64,000 nucleotides of DNA from the NCBI RefSeq assembly GCF_010671925.1, contig NZ_JAAHIH010000004.1, positions 248,001 to 312,000 of the forward strand, in the 5' to 3' direction. The DNA comes from Moorena sp. SIOASIH. GTDB lineage: Bacteria; Cyanobacteriota; Cyanobacteriia; Cyanobacteriales; Coleofasciculaceae. The translations under genes were made by a program, and so were the position numbers. This document shows, in pieces, positions 32,861 through 41,540 of this stretch. How positions within the stretch are numbered: position 1 is the stretch's first letter; every line of letters begins with the position of its first letter. Under the pieces are notes generated by a model. The model worked only from the letters and a program-made list of their open reading frames with translations. It was not told the DNA's origin and did not search any database.

Positions 32861-35422
32861 ATGATCAATTGGGATCCCTATCTAGCATCAATCCGTGACA
32901 CCTACGCCCAATGGTGGCAAGTTTATACCCTCACTGATGTCGAAGGCCGCAAGCCCAAGCAGCAGCAACCAACCCCTGTGCTGTTTAACTTTAACCTGAT
33001 GGTGCAAACCATCAAGTCGGAGCAGCCACAAAGAGACGAAAATCGGGAAGAAGACGAAAATCGGGAAGAAATTGAGCGCTTGCCTGTGCTAGAAGGATTG
33101 CGCAAGTATGCTGCTGACCATGTCTTACTAGTGGGACGTCCCGGTTCGGGCAAATCCACTGCCTTAGTGCGATTGTTGGGGGATGAGGGAATACCAGGGA
33201 AAATTCCGGTGCTGGTCGAACTGCGATACTACCAGACATCGGTGCTGGAGTTAGTGCGGAATTTTCTGAAACGCCATGGTGTACTCCTCGACTCTACCGA
33301 GATTGGCCTACGGCCACGCTACGCGATCGAAAGACTATTGTTTGAAGGACAATTCTGGTTACTGATCGATGGGGTAAACGAGCTACCGTCAGACGCAGCA
33401 CGCTCGGATTTGACTCAGTTTCGGCAGAATTACCAGAAGACTACTCCCATGATTTTCACCACTAGGGATTTAGGGGTGGGTGGTGACTTGGGGATTCAGA
33501 AGAAGTTGGAAATGCAACCCTTGAGTGCAGAGCAAATGTCGGAGTTTGTCCGAAAGTATTTGCCACAACAGGGAGAGCAGATGCTTGAGCAGTTGGGGGT
33601 ACGGTTACGGGAATTTGGCCAAACCCCCCTACTATTGATGATGCTATGTGATCTGTTTAAGTCTCTAGGCAAGGTACCGTCGAATCTGGGGTTAGTGTTT
33701 CGCTCATTTACCGAGCTTTATTCTAAGCAAATCAAGCAAGATGTTAAAGTTTCCGATCAATCAAGAAAATTTTGGCCTGACCTGCTGCAACAGTTAGGGT
33801 TTGTAATGACAACAGGGGATAACCCCGATAAACCCGAGGAGATAAGCGTTGCTATTCCTAAGACAAAAGCCGAGGAAATTGTAACTAACTATTTACTTAA
33901 GAAGGCTGTTGTCAATCCTAATGTTTGCGCCAGGACTTGGCTTGATGACTTACTGAACCATCACTTGATTCAACAATCAGGAGATTTGATTGAGTTTCGA
34001 CACCAAATGATCCAAGAATACTATACAGCAGAATATTTATTGAAGCAATTACCAAGTATCAGCGATCAGGAGTTGCAACAGAACTATCTCAATTATTTGA
34101 AATGGACAGAACCTCTGGTGCTGATGCTGCAATTGGTAGATGATAAAGTCCAAGCCCAGCGTGTTGTCACGTTAGGGTTAGCAGTGGATTGGCAACTGGG
34201 AGCCAGGTTAGCAGGAGCAGTAAAACCGGAGTTTCAGAAGCAGACTGTTGAGTTGGTGGCTGGGTTAAAGGTTCCGAAATTTTTTAAGGTTGAGCTGTTG
34301 GAAATAACTGCATCAGAAAAAGCCATACCTGAGCTAAGTAAATACTTGGATCATGACCACCCTGATGTGCGTAGGAGTGCGGCAGAAGCTCTGGGAGAAA
34401 TCGGGACAGAAGCCACAATTAACCCGTTAATTAAATTGCTGGATGATGACCACCCTGATGTGCGTAGGAGTGCGGCAGATGCCCTGGGAAAAATCGTGAC
34501 AAAAGCCACAATTAACCCGTTAATTAAATTGCTGGATCATGACCACCCTGATGTGCGTAGGAGTGCGGCAGATGCCCTGGGAAACATCGGGACAGAAGTG
34601 GCGATTGACCCCTTAATTAAATTGCTGGATGATGACCACCCTGATGTGCGTAGGAGTGCGGCAGAAGCTCTGGAAAACATCGGCACAGAAGCTGCCATAG
34701 AACCCTTAATTAAATTGCTGGATGATAACCACTATGATGTGCGTAGGAGTGCGGCAGAAGCTCTGGGAAACATCGGGACAGATGTGGGGATTGACCCCTT
34801 AATTAAAATGCTGCATGGTAACGACTCTAATGTGCGTAGGAGTGCGGCAGAAAATTTGGGGAAAATCGGGACAGAAGCCACCATCGATTCGTTAATTAAA
34901 TTGCTGAATAATGACAGCTATTTGGTGCGTAGGAGTGCGGCAGAAGCTCTGGAAAAAATCGGTACAAAAGCCACCATCGACCCCTTAATTAAATTGCTAG
35001 ATGATCACGACTCTGATGTGCGTAGGAGTGCGGCATATGCTTTGGGAAACATCGGGACAGAAGCCGCCATAGACCCCTTAATTAAATGGCTGGATGATGA
35101 GAACTCAGATATGCGTAGAAGTGCGGCATATGCTTTGGGAAAAATCGGGACAGAAGCCACCATCGACCCGTTAATTAAATTGCTAGATGATCACGACTCT
35201 GATGTGCGTAGGAGTGCGGCATATGCTCTGGGAAAAATCGGGACAGAAGTGGCGATTGACCCCTTAATTAAATTGCTAGATGATAACCACTATGATGTGC
35301 GTAGGAGTGCGGCATATGCTCTGGGAAAAATCGGGACAGAAGCCGCCATCGACCCCTTAATTAAATTGCTGGCTGATCACGACTATTCTGTGCGTAGAAG
35401 TGCGGCATATGCTCTGGAATAA
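32861..35422 (+). CDS. NACHT NTPase with HEAT repeats (N-terminal part of split NACHT-HEAT-phosphoesterase)
   Basis: NLR-like STAND ATPase, 853 residues to an in-frame TAA. Residues 1-80: not recognised, with an acidic NREED stretch. NACHT domain: Walker A GRPGSGKST (92-100), Walker B FWLLIDGVNELP (165-176), sensor-like MIFTTRD, then the winged-helix-type FGQTPLLLMMLCDLF and the IQQSGDLIEFRHQMIQEYY motif typical of NACHT proteins. From about residue 492, twelve HEAT units of 31 residues (LIKLLDDDHPDVRRSAAEAL). The frame continues without shift after the stop for six more units and a phosphoesterase domain. Residues 148-156 (IGLRPRYAI) come from a GGCC..CGCTACGCGAT palindrome inserted in frame. 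Family knowledge: bacterial NACHT proteins with C-terminal sensing repeats include antiphage defence proteins. Role here is inference. Confidence 0.88.
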   Translation: MINWDPYLASIRDTYAQWWQVYTLTDVEGRKPKQQQPTPVLFNFNLMVQTIKSEQPQRDENREEDENREEIERLPVLEGLRKYAADHVLLVGRPGSGKSTALVRLLGDEGIPGKIPVLVELRYYQTSVLELVRNFLKRHGVLLDSTEIGLRPRYAIERLLFEGQFWLLIDGVNELPSDAARSDLTQFRQNYQKTTPMIFTTRDLGVGGDLGIQKKLEMQPLSAEQMSEFVRKYLPQQGEQMLEQLGVRLREFGQTPLLLMMLCDLFKSLGKVPSNLGLVFRSFTELYSKQIKQDVKVSDQSRKFWPDLLQQLGFVMTTGDNPDKPEEISVAIPKTKAEEIVTNYLLKKAVVNPNVCARTWLDDLLNHHLIQQSGDLIEFRHQMIQEYYTAEYLLKQLPSISDQELQQNYLNYLKWTEPLVLMLQLVDDKVQAQRVVTLGLAVDWQLGARLAGAVKPEFQKQTVELVAGLKVPKFFKVELLEITASEKAIPELSKYLDHDHPDVRRSAAEALGEIGTEATINPLIKLLDDDHPDVRRSAADALGKIVTKATINPLIKLLDHDHPDVRRSAADALGNIGTEVAIDPLIKLLDDDHPDVRRSAAEALENIGTEAAIEPLIKLLDDNHYDVRRSAAEALGNIGTDVGIDPLIKMLHGNDSNVRRSAAENLGKIGTEATIDSLIKLLNNDSYLVRRSAAEALEKIGTKATIDPLIKLLDDHDSDVRRSAAYALGNIGTEAAIDPLIKWLDDENSDMRRSAAYALGKIGTEATIDPLIKLLDDHDSDVRRSAAYALGKIGTEVAIDPLIKLLDDNHYDVRRSAAYALGKIGTEAAIDPLIKLLADHDYSVRRSAAYALE

Positions 35423-35997
35423 ATCGGGACAGAAGCCACCATAGACCCCTTAATTAAATTGCTAGATGATAACCACTATGATGTGCGTAGGAGTGCGGCA
35501 TATGCTCTGGGAAAAATCGGGACAGAAGTGGCGATTGACCCCTTAATTAAATTGCTGGCTGATCACGACTCTTCTGTGCGTAGGAGTGCGGCAGAAGCTC
35601 TGGGAAAAATCGGCACAGAAGCCGCTATAGACCCCTTAATTAAATTGCTGGATGATGACGACTCTTGGGTGCGTAGAAGTGCGGCAGATGCTCTAGGAAA
35701 AATTGGCACAGAAGCCACCATCGACCCCTTAATTAAATTGCTGGATGATGACGACTCTCGGGTGCGTAGTAGAGCGGCAGATGCTCTAGGAAAAATTGGC
35801 ACAGAAGCCGCTATAGACCCCTTAAGTAAATTGCTGGATGATGACGACTCTTGGGTGCGTAGTAGTGTGGCATCTGCTCTGGGAAACATCGGGACAGAAG
35901 CCACCATAGAGCCTTTAATTAAATTGCTGGATGATCACGACTATTATGTGCGTATTAGTTTGGCATCTGCTCTGGGAAAAATCGGGATAGAAGCTAC
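34334..35997. repeat. Eighteen HEAT-coding units of 93 bases
   Basis: Period 93 bases throughout, 18 units counted by the (V/M)R(R/S/I) motif: 12 before and 6 after the stop at 35420-35422. Units are nearly identical at the DNA level (for example GTGCGTAGGAGTGCGGCAGA recurs many times); variation concentrates in the codons just before VRRSAA. Confidence 0.93.
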
Positions 35998-37177
35998 TAT
36001 TCCTAAACTGATTAATCTCCTGAAAAAAGAAGAATTGGCAGCAACTAATAATAAACATACTGTTCAGGAAACCATCAATGCCCTTAACGCCATTCAAGAG
36101 CGCTACCAAATCTACAACCCAATCTATAGTCCCAAACCTAATCCCAAACCCGATCCTCCCAAAGCGACTCAAACCATGTACATCCTCCACCTCTCGGACC
36201 TCCACATCACCAGCCCTGAGCAAGCTACCCTTTGGTCAAACCAACTCGCCCAAGACCTAATCCAAGACCTTCAAATCCCTCACCTTGATGCTCTGATCCT
36301 CTCCGGTGATATCGCGAATTATTCCACTCCAGAGGAATACCAGGCTGCACAACAATTTCTCCACAACCTCCGCCAAGACTTCACCCTAGACCCGAAGCAA
36401 ATTGTTCTAGTTCCCGGTAACCATGACCTCAATTGGAAACTAGCAAAGCGGGGTTATCAGTTATTGGATCTCGAAGAGTACCATGGTGAACTCAAAGAGG
36501 GTTACTACATCAAAGGTGAAGATGTGATTCGAGTCCGAGATGAAGCCAAATACCAACAACGGTTTGCCCACTTCAGCGAATTCTATCAAGCCATCAAAAC
36601 TGAACCCTATCCCCTCGACTATGACCACCAAGCTATTATCGACCATTTCCCAGAGCAAAACTTGCTGATCCTAGGACTAAACTCGGCTTGGCAACTGGAT
36701 CACCACTTCAGAGACCGTGCTAGCATCCACTCCGGTGCTCTAAGCAATGCCCTGACCGACATTCGCCGTAACCCAGACTACCGCAACTGCCTGAAACTAG
36801 CGGTTTGGCACCATGCCCTCCATAGTGCTGGAAGCGATAGGATTACTGACCAAGGATTCATGGAACAACTCGCCCAAGCTGGATTCCGCTTCTTCCTCCA
36901 CGGACACATCCACAGAGCCGAAACCAGCCTTTTCCGTTACGACCTCAGCCCCAGTGGGCGCAAACTCGACCAAATTGGTGCTGGCACCTTTGGGGCACCC
37001 ACCAAAGAACTCATACCCGGTTATCCTTGGCAATATAATCTACTGAAAATTAAGGATAATCAGCTCACTGTCTACACTCGCCGTCGGGAAGAAATCAATG
37101 GTGCTTGGAAACCTGATTCACGGTGGACTCAGGGTCCAGGAGTTGGTGGTTTGGATTATTATTCTATTGAGTTGTAG
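35423..37177 (+). pseudogene. Continuation: HEAT repeats and calcineurin-like metallophosphoesterase
   Basis: Same frame as the NACHT-HEAT gene, separated only by the TAA at 35420-35422. Six HEAT units are followed by a Pro/Lys linker (NPIYSPKPNPKPDPPK) and a full metallophosphoesterase domain from about 36176 to the end: MYILHLSDLHIT (D-x-H), ALILSGDIANYS (GD), VPGNHDLNW (GNHD), LAVWHHALHSAG (H) and FFLHGHIHRAE (GHxH). All metal ligands of the family are present, so the domain looks active on phosphodiester or phosphomonoester bonds. Intact reading from 32861 would give 1438 residues. The part could still be translated alone: ATG at 36176 sits exactly at the domain edge. Broken gene, phase-variable gene, read-through or two proteins are all possible. 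Confidence 0.8.
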
Positions 37178-37301
37178 GAAGTAGGGAGTAGGGAGTAGGG
37201 AGTAGGGAGTAGGGAGTAGGGAGTAGGGAGTAGGGAGTAGGGAGTAGGGAGTAGGGAGTAGGGAGTAGGGAGTAGGGAGTAGGGAGTAGGGAGTAGGGAT
37301 T
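37175..37301. repeat. Heptamer array (GTAGGGA)n
   Basis: About 17 copies starting at the stop codon of the phosphoesterase frame. Confidence 0.95.
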
Positions 37302-37359
37302 AAGCGCAGTTTTGCCTACTGATCCAATAAGTATATATAGCCCATTGAAAACTACTGTA

Positions 37360-38070
37360 TTAAGGCTTAGCTAATTCAGCTAGATAATCCCTAACTAACA
37401 CTTCAATTAGCAATGGATCTAAATTGCCATGGTGAAATTTGATAGCTAAAGGCACCGTTAGTCTTTGCTGATTTTCGTAGTAGGTTCGCTTTCCAAAGTA
37501 GAAAAAACTCTGGGTACTTTCACGACCTGTCTGTATAGCAAAACTTAGAAAATCCAAGCCAGGAAGATTACCAACAAATTGACCCAGTTGGTAAGCATAG
37601 GAGCTATCCTTATTATTGGGCAATATAGGATTAGCGAAAATACTGTCTTTGCTATTTCTGTATAGTTGGGAAAATTCAAGCCATCCTAATTTTGTGGCAT
37701 TATTAATGATCATCTCTACAAATCGAACTTTGCCTCCCACTGCTGTCGGACAAAATAATGGTGGATTATTAATTTGATACCATTTCTGGTTAATAAATCT
37801 CCACCAAAAAGGAGGATGTTTTTTCAGCGCTTTAAGTAATTTCCAGATTAAGAAACACGTAAAGGTTGAATAGTCATTTTTAAAATTATCCTTATAATTA
37901 GTTTCCGCATCGGTTAAGTCTAATCGTAAGGTAATATCTAAATAAGGATTTATTACCTTTGTTTCGTCTATAAAAAGGTCTAGTGCCCAGCCGATATAAC
38001 TATTTTTGTATTGATCAGTATCTAAGGGGATAGCGTCGTATTTGTCTAAATAGTAATTTAAATCGTCCAT
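37360..38070 (-). CDS. Chloramphenicol-acetyltransferase-like protein
   Basis: A 236-residue protein with the layout of the CAT fold: an early DITLRLDLTDAE strand region, FTCFLIWKLLKALKKHPPFW with the family Ala-Leu-Lys-x-x-P motif, and near the C-terminus IKFHHGNLDPLLIEVLVRDY, the position of the CAT active-site HHxxxDG (H213-H214-x-x-x-D218). The Gly after Asp is Pro here and the usual ring of binding residues is not obvious, so the substrate is likely not chloramphenicol. Convergent with the NACHT-HEAT-phosphoesterase frame, with a heptamer array between; functional link is not shown. ATG 38070. Confidence 0.7.
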   Translation of the reverse strand: MDDLNYYLDKYDAIPLDTDQYKNSYIGWALDLFIDETKVINPYLDITLRLDLTDAETNYKDNFKNDYSTFTCFLIWKLLKALKKHPPFWWRFINQKWYQINNPPLFCPTAVGGKVRFVEMIINNATKLGWLEFSQLYRNSKDSIFANPILPNNKDSSYAYQLGQFVGNLPGLDFLSFAIQTGRESTQSFFYFGKRTYYENQQRLTVPLAIKFHHGNLDPLLIEVLVRDYLAELAKP

Positions 38071-38093
38071 GATTTACAGCGGTTGCAATTGGG

Positions 38094-38225
38094 TGAGGTA
38101 CAAATTCTTGGGTTTTAGGGAGCAGGGAGCAGGGAGCAGGGAGCAGGGAGCAGGGAGCAGGGAGCAGGGAGCAGAGAAGAGGGAACAGCGGATCTGGGAA
38201 TAGGGAAAAAATCCTGTGTACCTCA
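38094..38225. repeat. Inverted-repeat element, family C, copy 2
   Basis: Ends TGAGGTACA and TGTACCTCA; interior CTTGGGTTTTAGGGAGCAGG and GGGAGCA heptamers, then AAAAAATCCTG. It is the reverse complement layout of the copy at 25621-25702. Confidence 0.85.
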
Positions 38226-38527
38226 TTGCTATGATAAACGCTATATCATTTAAGGCTAATAGTATTTTAGTAAAGTCAAGCTATCTGCCCATTCGCGCAC
38301 ACGGTTATGGGCTACTGATGAACCTTCACGACGATAAGCTTCCAGGGCTAATATACTTTGCTGAACCATTTCCTCTTCAGTCAGAGGTTGAAAATTTAAT
38401 CCTGAGTCTATCTCTCCGTAATCAAAGGATTCTTCTGTTATTTGGTTGGATTGATTGGTCATTAATTTTTCAAAATATTCTAAGTTACTAGATGTAATTA
38501 TAGCGTTTATTGCAGTTATGAGGTACA
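38217..38527. repeat. Inverted-repeat-bounded cassette carrying a small gene
   Basis: The ends read TGTACCTCAT, about nine bases, AAACGCTATA, and the other end is its inverse (TATAGCGTTT, nine bases, ATGAGGTACA). The left end is shared with the element at 38094-38225 and the right end with the one at 38518-38588. Inside is the small gene 38256-38462. Confidence 0.65.
38256..38462 (-). CDS. Small antitoxin-like protein
   Basis: A 68-residue acidic protein, start ATG 38462 (MTNQSNQITEES). The second half, LTEEEMVQQSILALEAYRRE followed by GSSVAHNRVREWADSLT, has the helical look of small antitoxin-type proteins found in cyanobacterial genomes (motif Q-S-x-x-A-L-x-x-Y-R, then R-V-R-x-W-A-x-S-L). 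No toxin gene is beside it. The upstream-extended frame to 38528 begins in the terminal inverted repeat and is not preferred. Antitoxin role is a guess. Confidence 0.55.
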   Translation of the reverse strand: MTNQSNQITEESFDYGEIDSGLNFQPLTEEEMVQQSILALEAYRREGSSVAHNRVREWADSLTLLKYY

Positions 38528-38588
38528 ATTATAAACTTCAAAGTCCCCCTTATTAAGGGGGATTTAGGGGGATCGCTTTGTACCTCAT
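38518..38588. repeat. Inverted-repeat element, family C, short form
   Basis: 71 bases with ATGAGGTACA and TGTACCTCAT at the two ends and AAAGTCCCCCTTATTAAGGG then GGGATTTAGGGGGA inside; the interior is related to the 96-base repeat at 31901. Confidence 0.8.
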
Positions 38589-38725
38589 AAGTCGTAGAAT
38601 TGCTATATAGCGTTGATCATTGCTATCAGCTACACATGATTTTTCCCTCTTCCCTTTTCCCTACTCCCTACTCCCTACTCCCTGCTCCCTTTTACAAAGT
38701 GTTTAATTTAGTAAAACAAGTAAGG

Positions 38726-38767
38726 AAAAGAAAAAAATAGCCGTAGAAATACTATCCACGGCTATTT
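38726..38767 (-). terminator. Rho-independent terminator for the small gene at 38896
   Basis: On the minus strand AAATAGCCGT, 13 bases, ACGGCTATTT followed by further T and TCTTTTC. It lies about 130 bases after the stop of the small gene. Confidence 0.75.
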
Positions 38768-38895
38768 CAACTCCACAATAAGTCAGTTGAAATCGCGATG
38801 TCACTAATTTCCCAAATCTAACCCGATGTGATCAGATTGGATTGGCCAAAGGTCACTTTGCCAAGGGGGGGAAACCCCCCCAGAAATTTAAGGTG

Positions 38896-39096
38896 TTATG
38901 GCAACAGCCAATACTTGGTTATGGTAGTCATCACTTCCCCGGGAACCTCAGTTTGCTCCAGAGGAGTCCATTCAGCAATCTCCGCATAGCCTAGGGAATA
39001 AAGCATCTGCATGCTATAGATTACGGCTTGACGAGAACCTTTTAAGACGTGCTGAGCAGGTTGTTTGTTGAAATTTCGGGAAAATTTTTTGGACAT
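38896..39096 (-). CDS. Small protein, paralogue of the one at 14777-14983
   Basis: A 66-residue basic-then-neutral protein; start ATG 39096 (MSKKFSRNFNKQPAQ). QHVLKGSRQAVIYSMQMLYS then LGYAEIAEW, PGEVMTTITKYWLLP align with the other copy at 14777. Function unknown. Conserved features are LGYxxxxEW and PGEV-x(5)-(R/K)YxLL. An own terminator lies downstream. AT-rich DNA upstream is a likely promoter. Confidence 0.75.
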   Translation of the reverse strand: MSKKFSRNFNKQPAQHVLKGSRQAVIYSMQMLYSLGYAEIAEWTPLEQTEVPGEVMTTITKYWLLP

Positions 39097-39197
39097 CACT
39101 AAAAAATCTAACTCATCGGGTTTGTATTGATTATTGTAATGATTATAAATTATTTTGTCAAGGGTTTTAGAAAAGTTTTTTTTGGGAGTTTTAGGGG

Positions 39198-39810
39198 AAT
39201 AAAAAATTAAGAATTAAGAATTAAGAATTAAGAATTAAGAATTAAGAATTAAGAATTAAGAATTAAGAATTAAGAATTAAGAATTAAGAATTAAGAATTG
39301 AGAATTAAGAATTAAGAATTAAGAATTGAGAATTGAGAATTGAGAATTAGGAATTGAGAATTGAGAATTAAGAATTGAGAATTGAGAATTAAGAATTAAG
39401 AATGTAGAATTAAGAATTAAGAATTAAGAATGTAGAATTAAGAATTGAGAATTAAGAATTAAGAATGTAGAATTAAGAATTAAGAATGTAGAATTAAGAA
39501 TGTAGAATTAAGAATTAAGAATTGAGAATTAAGAATGTAGAATTAAGAATTAAGAATTAAGAATTAAGAATGTAGAATTAAGAATTAAGAATTAAGAATG
39601 TAGAATTAAGAATTAAGAATGTAGAATTAAGAATTAAGAATTAAGAATTAAGAATTAAGAATGTAGAATTAAGAATGTAGAATTAAGAATTGAGAATTGA
39701 GAATTAAGAATTGAGAATTAAGAATTAAGAATTGAGAATTGAGAATTGAGAATTAGGAATTGAGAATTGAGAATTAAGAATTGAGAATTAAGAATTGAGA
39801 ATTGAGAATT
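39198..39810. repeat. Very long heptamer array (GAATTAA)n
   Basis: About 610 bases of 7-base units in three main forms, GAATTAA, GAATTGA and GAATGTA, in irregular order; about 87 units. Longest array of the window. Frames through it are not genes. Confidence 0.97.
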
Positions 39811-39954
39811 TAGTGCGTAGTGGCGTGGCACAGCTAAAATAGTGCAATAGATTTTTGCTACCCATCTTCCCGCGCCCCCGCCCCACACCCCCCGCGCCCC
39901 CGCCCCACACTCCCCCATCTGTTTTTAATGCATCAAATTAAGCTTGCCACGGCA

Positions 39955-40042
39955 GTAGGGTGCGTTAGGGGCGGGCTCGCCCTAATTTTAAACACCGAGT
40001 GCCAATGTTGGGATAGCCCGCGCCGTAACGCACCACCAAGTA
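39955..40042. repeat. Inverted-repeat element, family B, copy 2
   Basis: GTAGGGTGCGTTAGGGGCGG at one end, CCCGCGCCGTAACGCACCAC at the other; reverse orientation to the copy at 23712. Followed by heptamers and a CCCCAAAATTGGGGGG stem at about 40160. Confidence 0.8.
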
Positions 40043-40298
40043 GAATGTAGAATTGAGAATTTAGGGGGTTGCTGAATTGAAGTATGAATGCTCAATCATC
40101 TGATTGTAGTCAAGCCTCCTAAATCCCCATCTTTAAAAAAGCGAAGCATCCGCTAATTACCCCCAAAATTGGGGGGCTAGGGGGGCTCAATCATACCCAG
40201 AATCAGCAACGCCGAATTTAGGATTCTGCATTCTGCATTCTTAATTCTCAATTCTTAATTCTTAATTCTTAATTCTTAATTCTTAATTCAACAATTAC

Positions 40299-41438
40299 TT
40301 ACCAAATCCCCGTCCCTGTATTGGTAGACTCTGAAGAGATACACTGGTTTAATTGTTCACGTAATGTATCATGATCTAAATCTTGTCCAATCAGCACTAA
40401 TTGATTTTTTGGTTCACCTTTCCACTCATCATCTTCAATAGAGAAACGCTTACCACTGAGGTGGAATATGTGACGGTGAGGACTTTGATCAAACCAGAGA
40501 ATTCCCTTAGCGCGGAACACATTAGAGGGTAACTTATTGTCTAGGAAATCCTGAAACTTCCGAAGCCCTAGGGGCTTGTCACTCTCGAAAGAAAGGGAAG
40601 TGAATCCGTCATTTTCTAGGTGATGGGAGTGATGGTGATGAGCGTGATCATGATCATGATGGTCATGATGGTCATGATGGTCATGATGGTCATGGTGGTG
40701 ATGATCATGATCATGGTGATGATGGTGATCATGATGGTGATGATGGTCATGATCATGATCTGATGTTTTGCTGTCGAAATACTTATCGGACTCAAAGAGA
40801 CCAACACTGAGAATTAAAGGAATTGGTACTTGGGCTTTAGTCGTTCTCAAAATCCTGGCATCAGTTTTCATATCTCTGATCCGGGTTTCCAAGTGGTCTA
40901 CATTGGCTTGATCTACCAAGTCAATTTTGTTGAGGATAATAATATCCCCATAAGCAATCTGACTACTTGCCGCTTCACTATTAAATAGATCGAGACTAAA
41001 GTTTTCTGAATCTACCATAGTGACAATAGAATCAAGACGAGTCATATCTCGCAATTCTGTGCCCAAAAAGGTTAGCGCCACTGGTAAGGGGTCAGCTAAT
41101 CCGGTGGTTTCCACCACTAAATAATCCAGCTTTTCTGGATGCTCCAATACGTTGTAAACTGCTTCAATTAAATCATCATTAATGGTGCAGCAGATACAGC
41201 CATTATTCAGGGCGACCATATTATCATCAGTATTGATAATCAGCTCATTATCAATACCAATTTCACCAAACTCATTAACAAGGACCGCTGTTTTGACGCC
41301 TTCTTGATTACTTAAGATATGGTTAAGGAGGGTGGTTTTGCCGCTACCCAGGAAACCAGTAATAATGGTAACGGGTAAGCCTTGTTTCGGGGCTTCCATC
41401 CCTTGACCAGATGGGGATTCAGTCGGTAAGGTTTGCAT
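40299..41438 (-). CDS. CobW/COG0523-family metal-binding GTPase, His-rich
   Basis: G3E-type P-loop GTPase of 379 residues, thought to deliver zinc or another metal to target proteins. Walker A GFLGSGKTT (28-36), NEFGEIGIDNEL, the metal-binding CxCC motif as CICC (81-84), NKIDLVD (base recognition), and the C-terminal CobW domain (FRAKGILWFDQSPHRHIFHL). Between domains, residues about 228-273 are almost only His and Asp, about 30 His, which is longer than in most relatives and suggests metal storage or sensing. No cobalamin genes or Zur box are seen next to it. The subgroup (zinc, cobalt, nitrile hydratase type) cannot be decided by eye; zinc is the favoured guess. ATG 41438; divergent from cysS. 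Confidence 0.92.
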   Translation of the reverse strand: MQTLPTESPSGQGMEAPKQGLPVTIITGFLGSGKTTLLNHILSNQEGVKTAVLVNEFGEIGIDNELIINTDDNMVALNNGCICCTINDDLIEAVYNVLEHPEKLDYLVVETTGLADPLPVALTFLGTELRDMTRLDSIVTMVDSENFSLDLFNSEAASSQIAYGDIIILNKIDLVDQANVDHLETRIRDMKTDARILRTTKAQVPIPLILSVGLFESDKYFDSKTSDHDHDHHHHHDHHHHHDHDHHHHDHHDHHDHHDHHDHDHAHHHHSHHLENDGFTSLSFESDKPLGLRKFQDFLDNKLPSNVFRAKGILWFDQSPHRHIFHLSGKRFSIEDDEWKGEPKNQLVLIGQDLDHDTLREQLNQCISSESTNTGTGIW

Positions 41439-41540
41439 AAGGCAACTTGTGAAAACAGTTCAGAATCAAGATATACCAAGATATCGTATTTTATAACTAT
41501 ATCTATAGCCCACTGCTGGTGATTTTATCTTTTCTTTGTC

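Noticed and set aside
39198..39810. CRISPR-like array
   Set aside because: Units are 7 bases and contiguous; there are no unique spacers and no cas genes in the window. The same holds for all other heptamer arrays and for the 96-base repeats.
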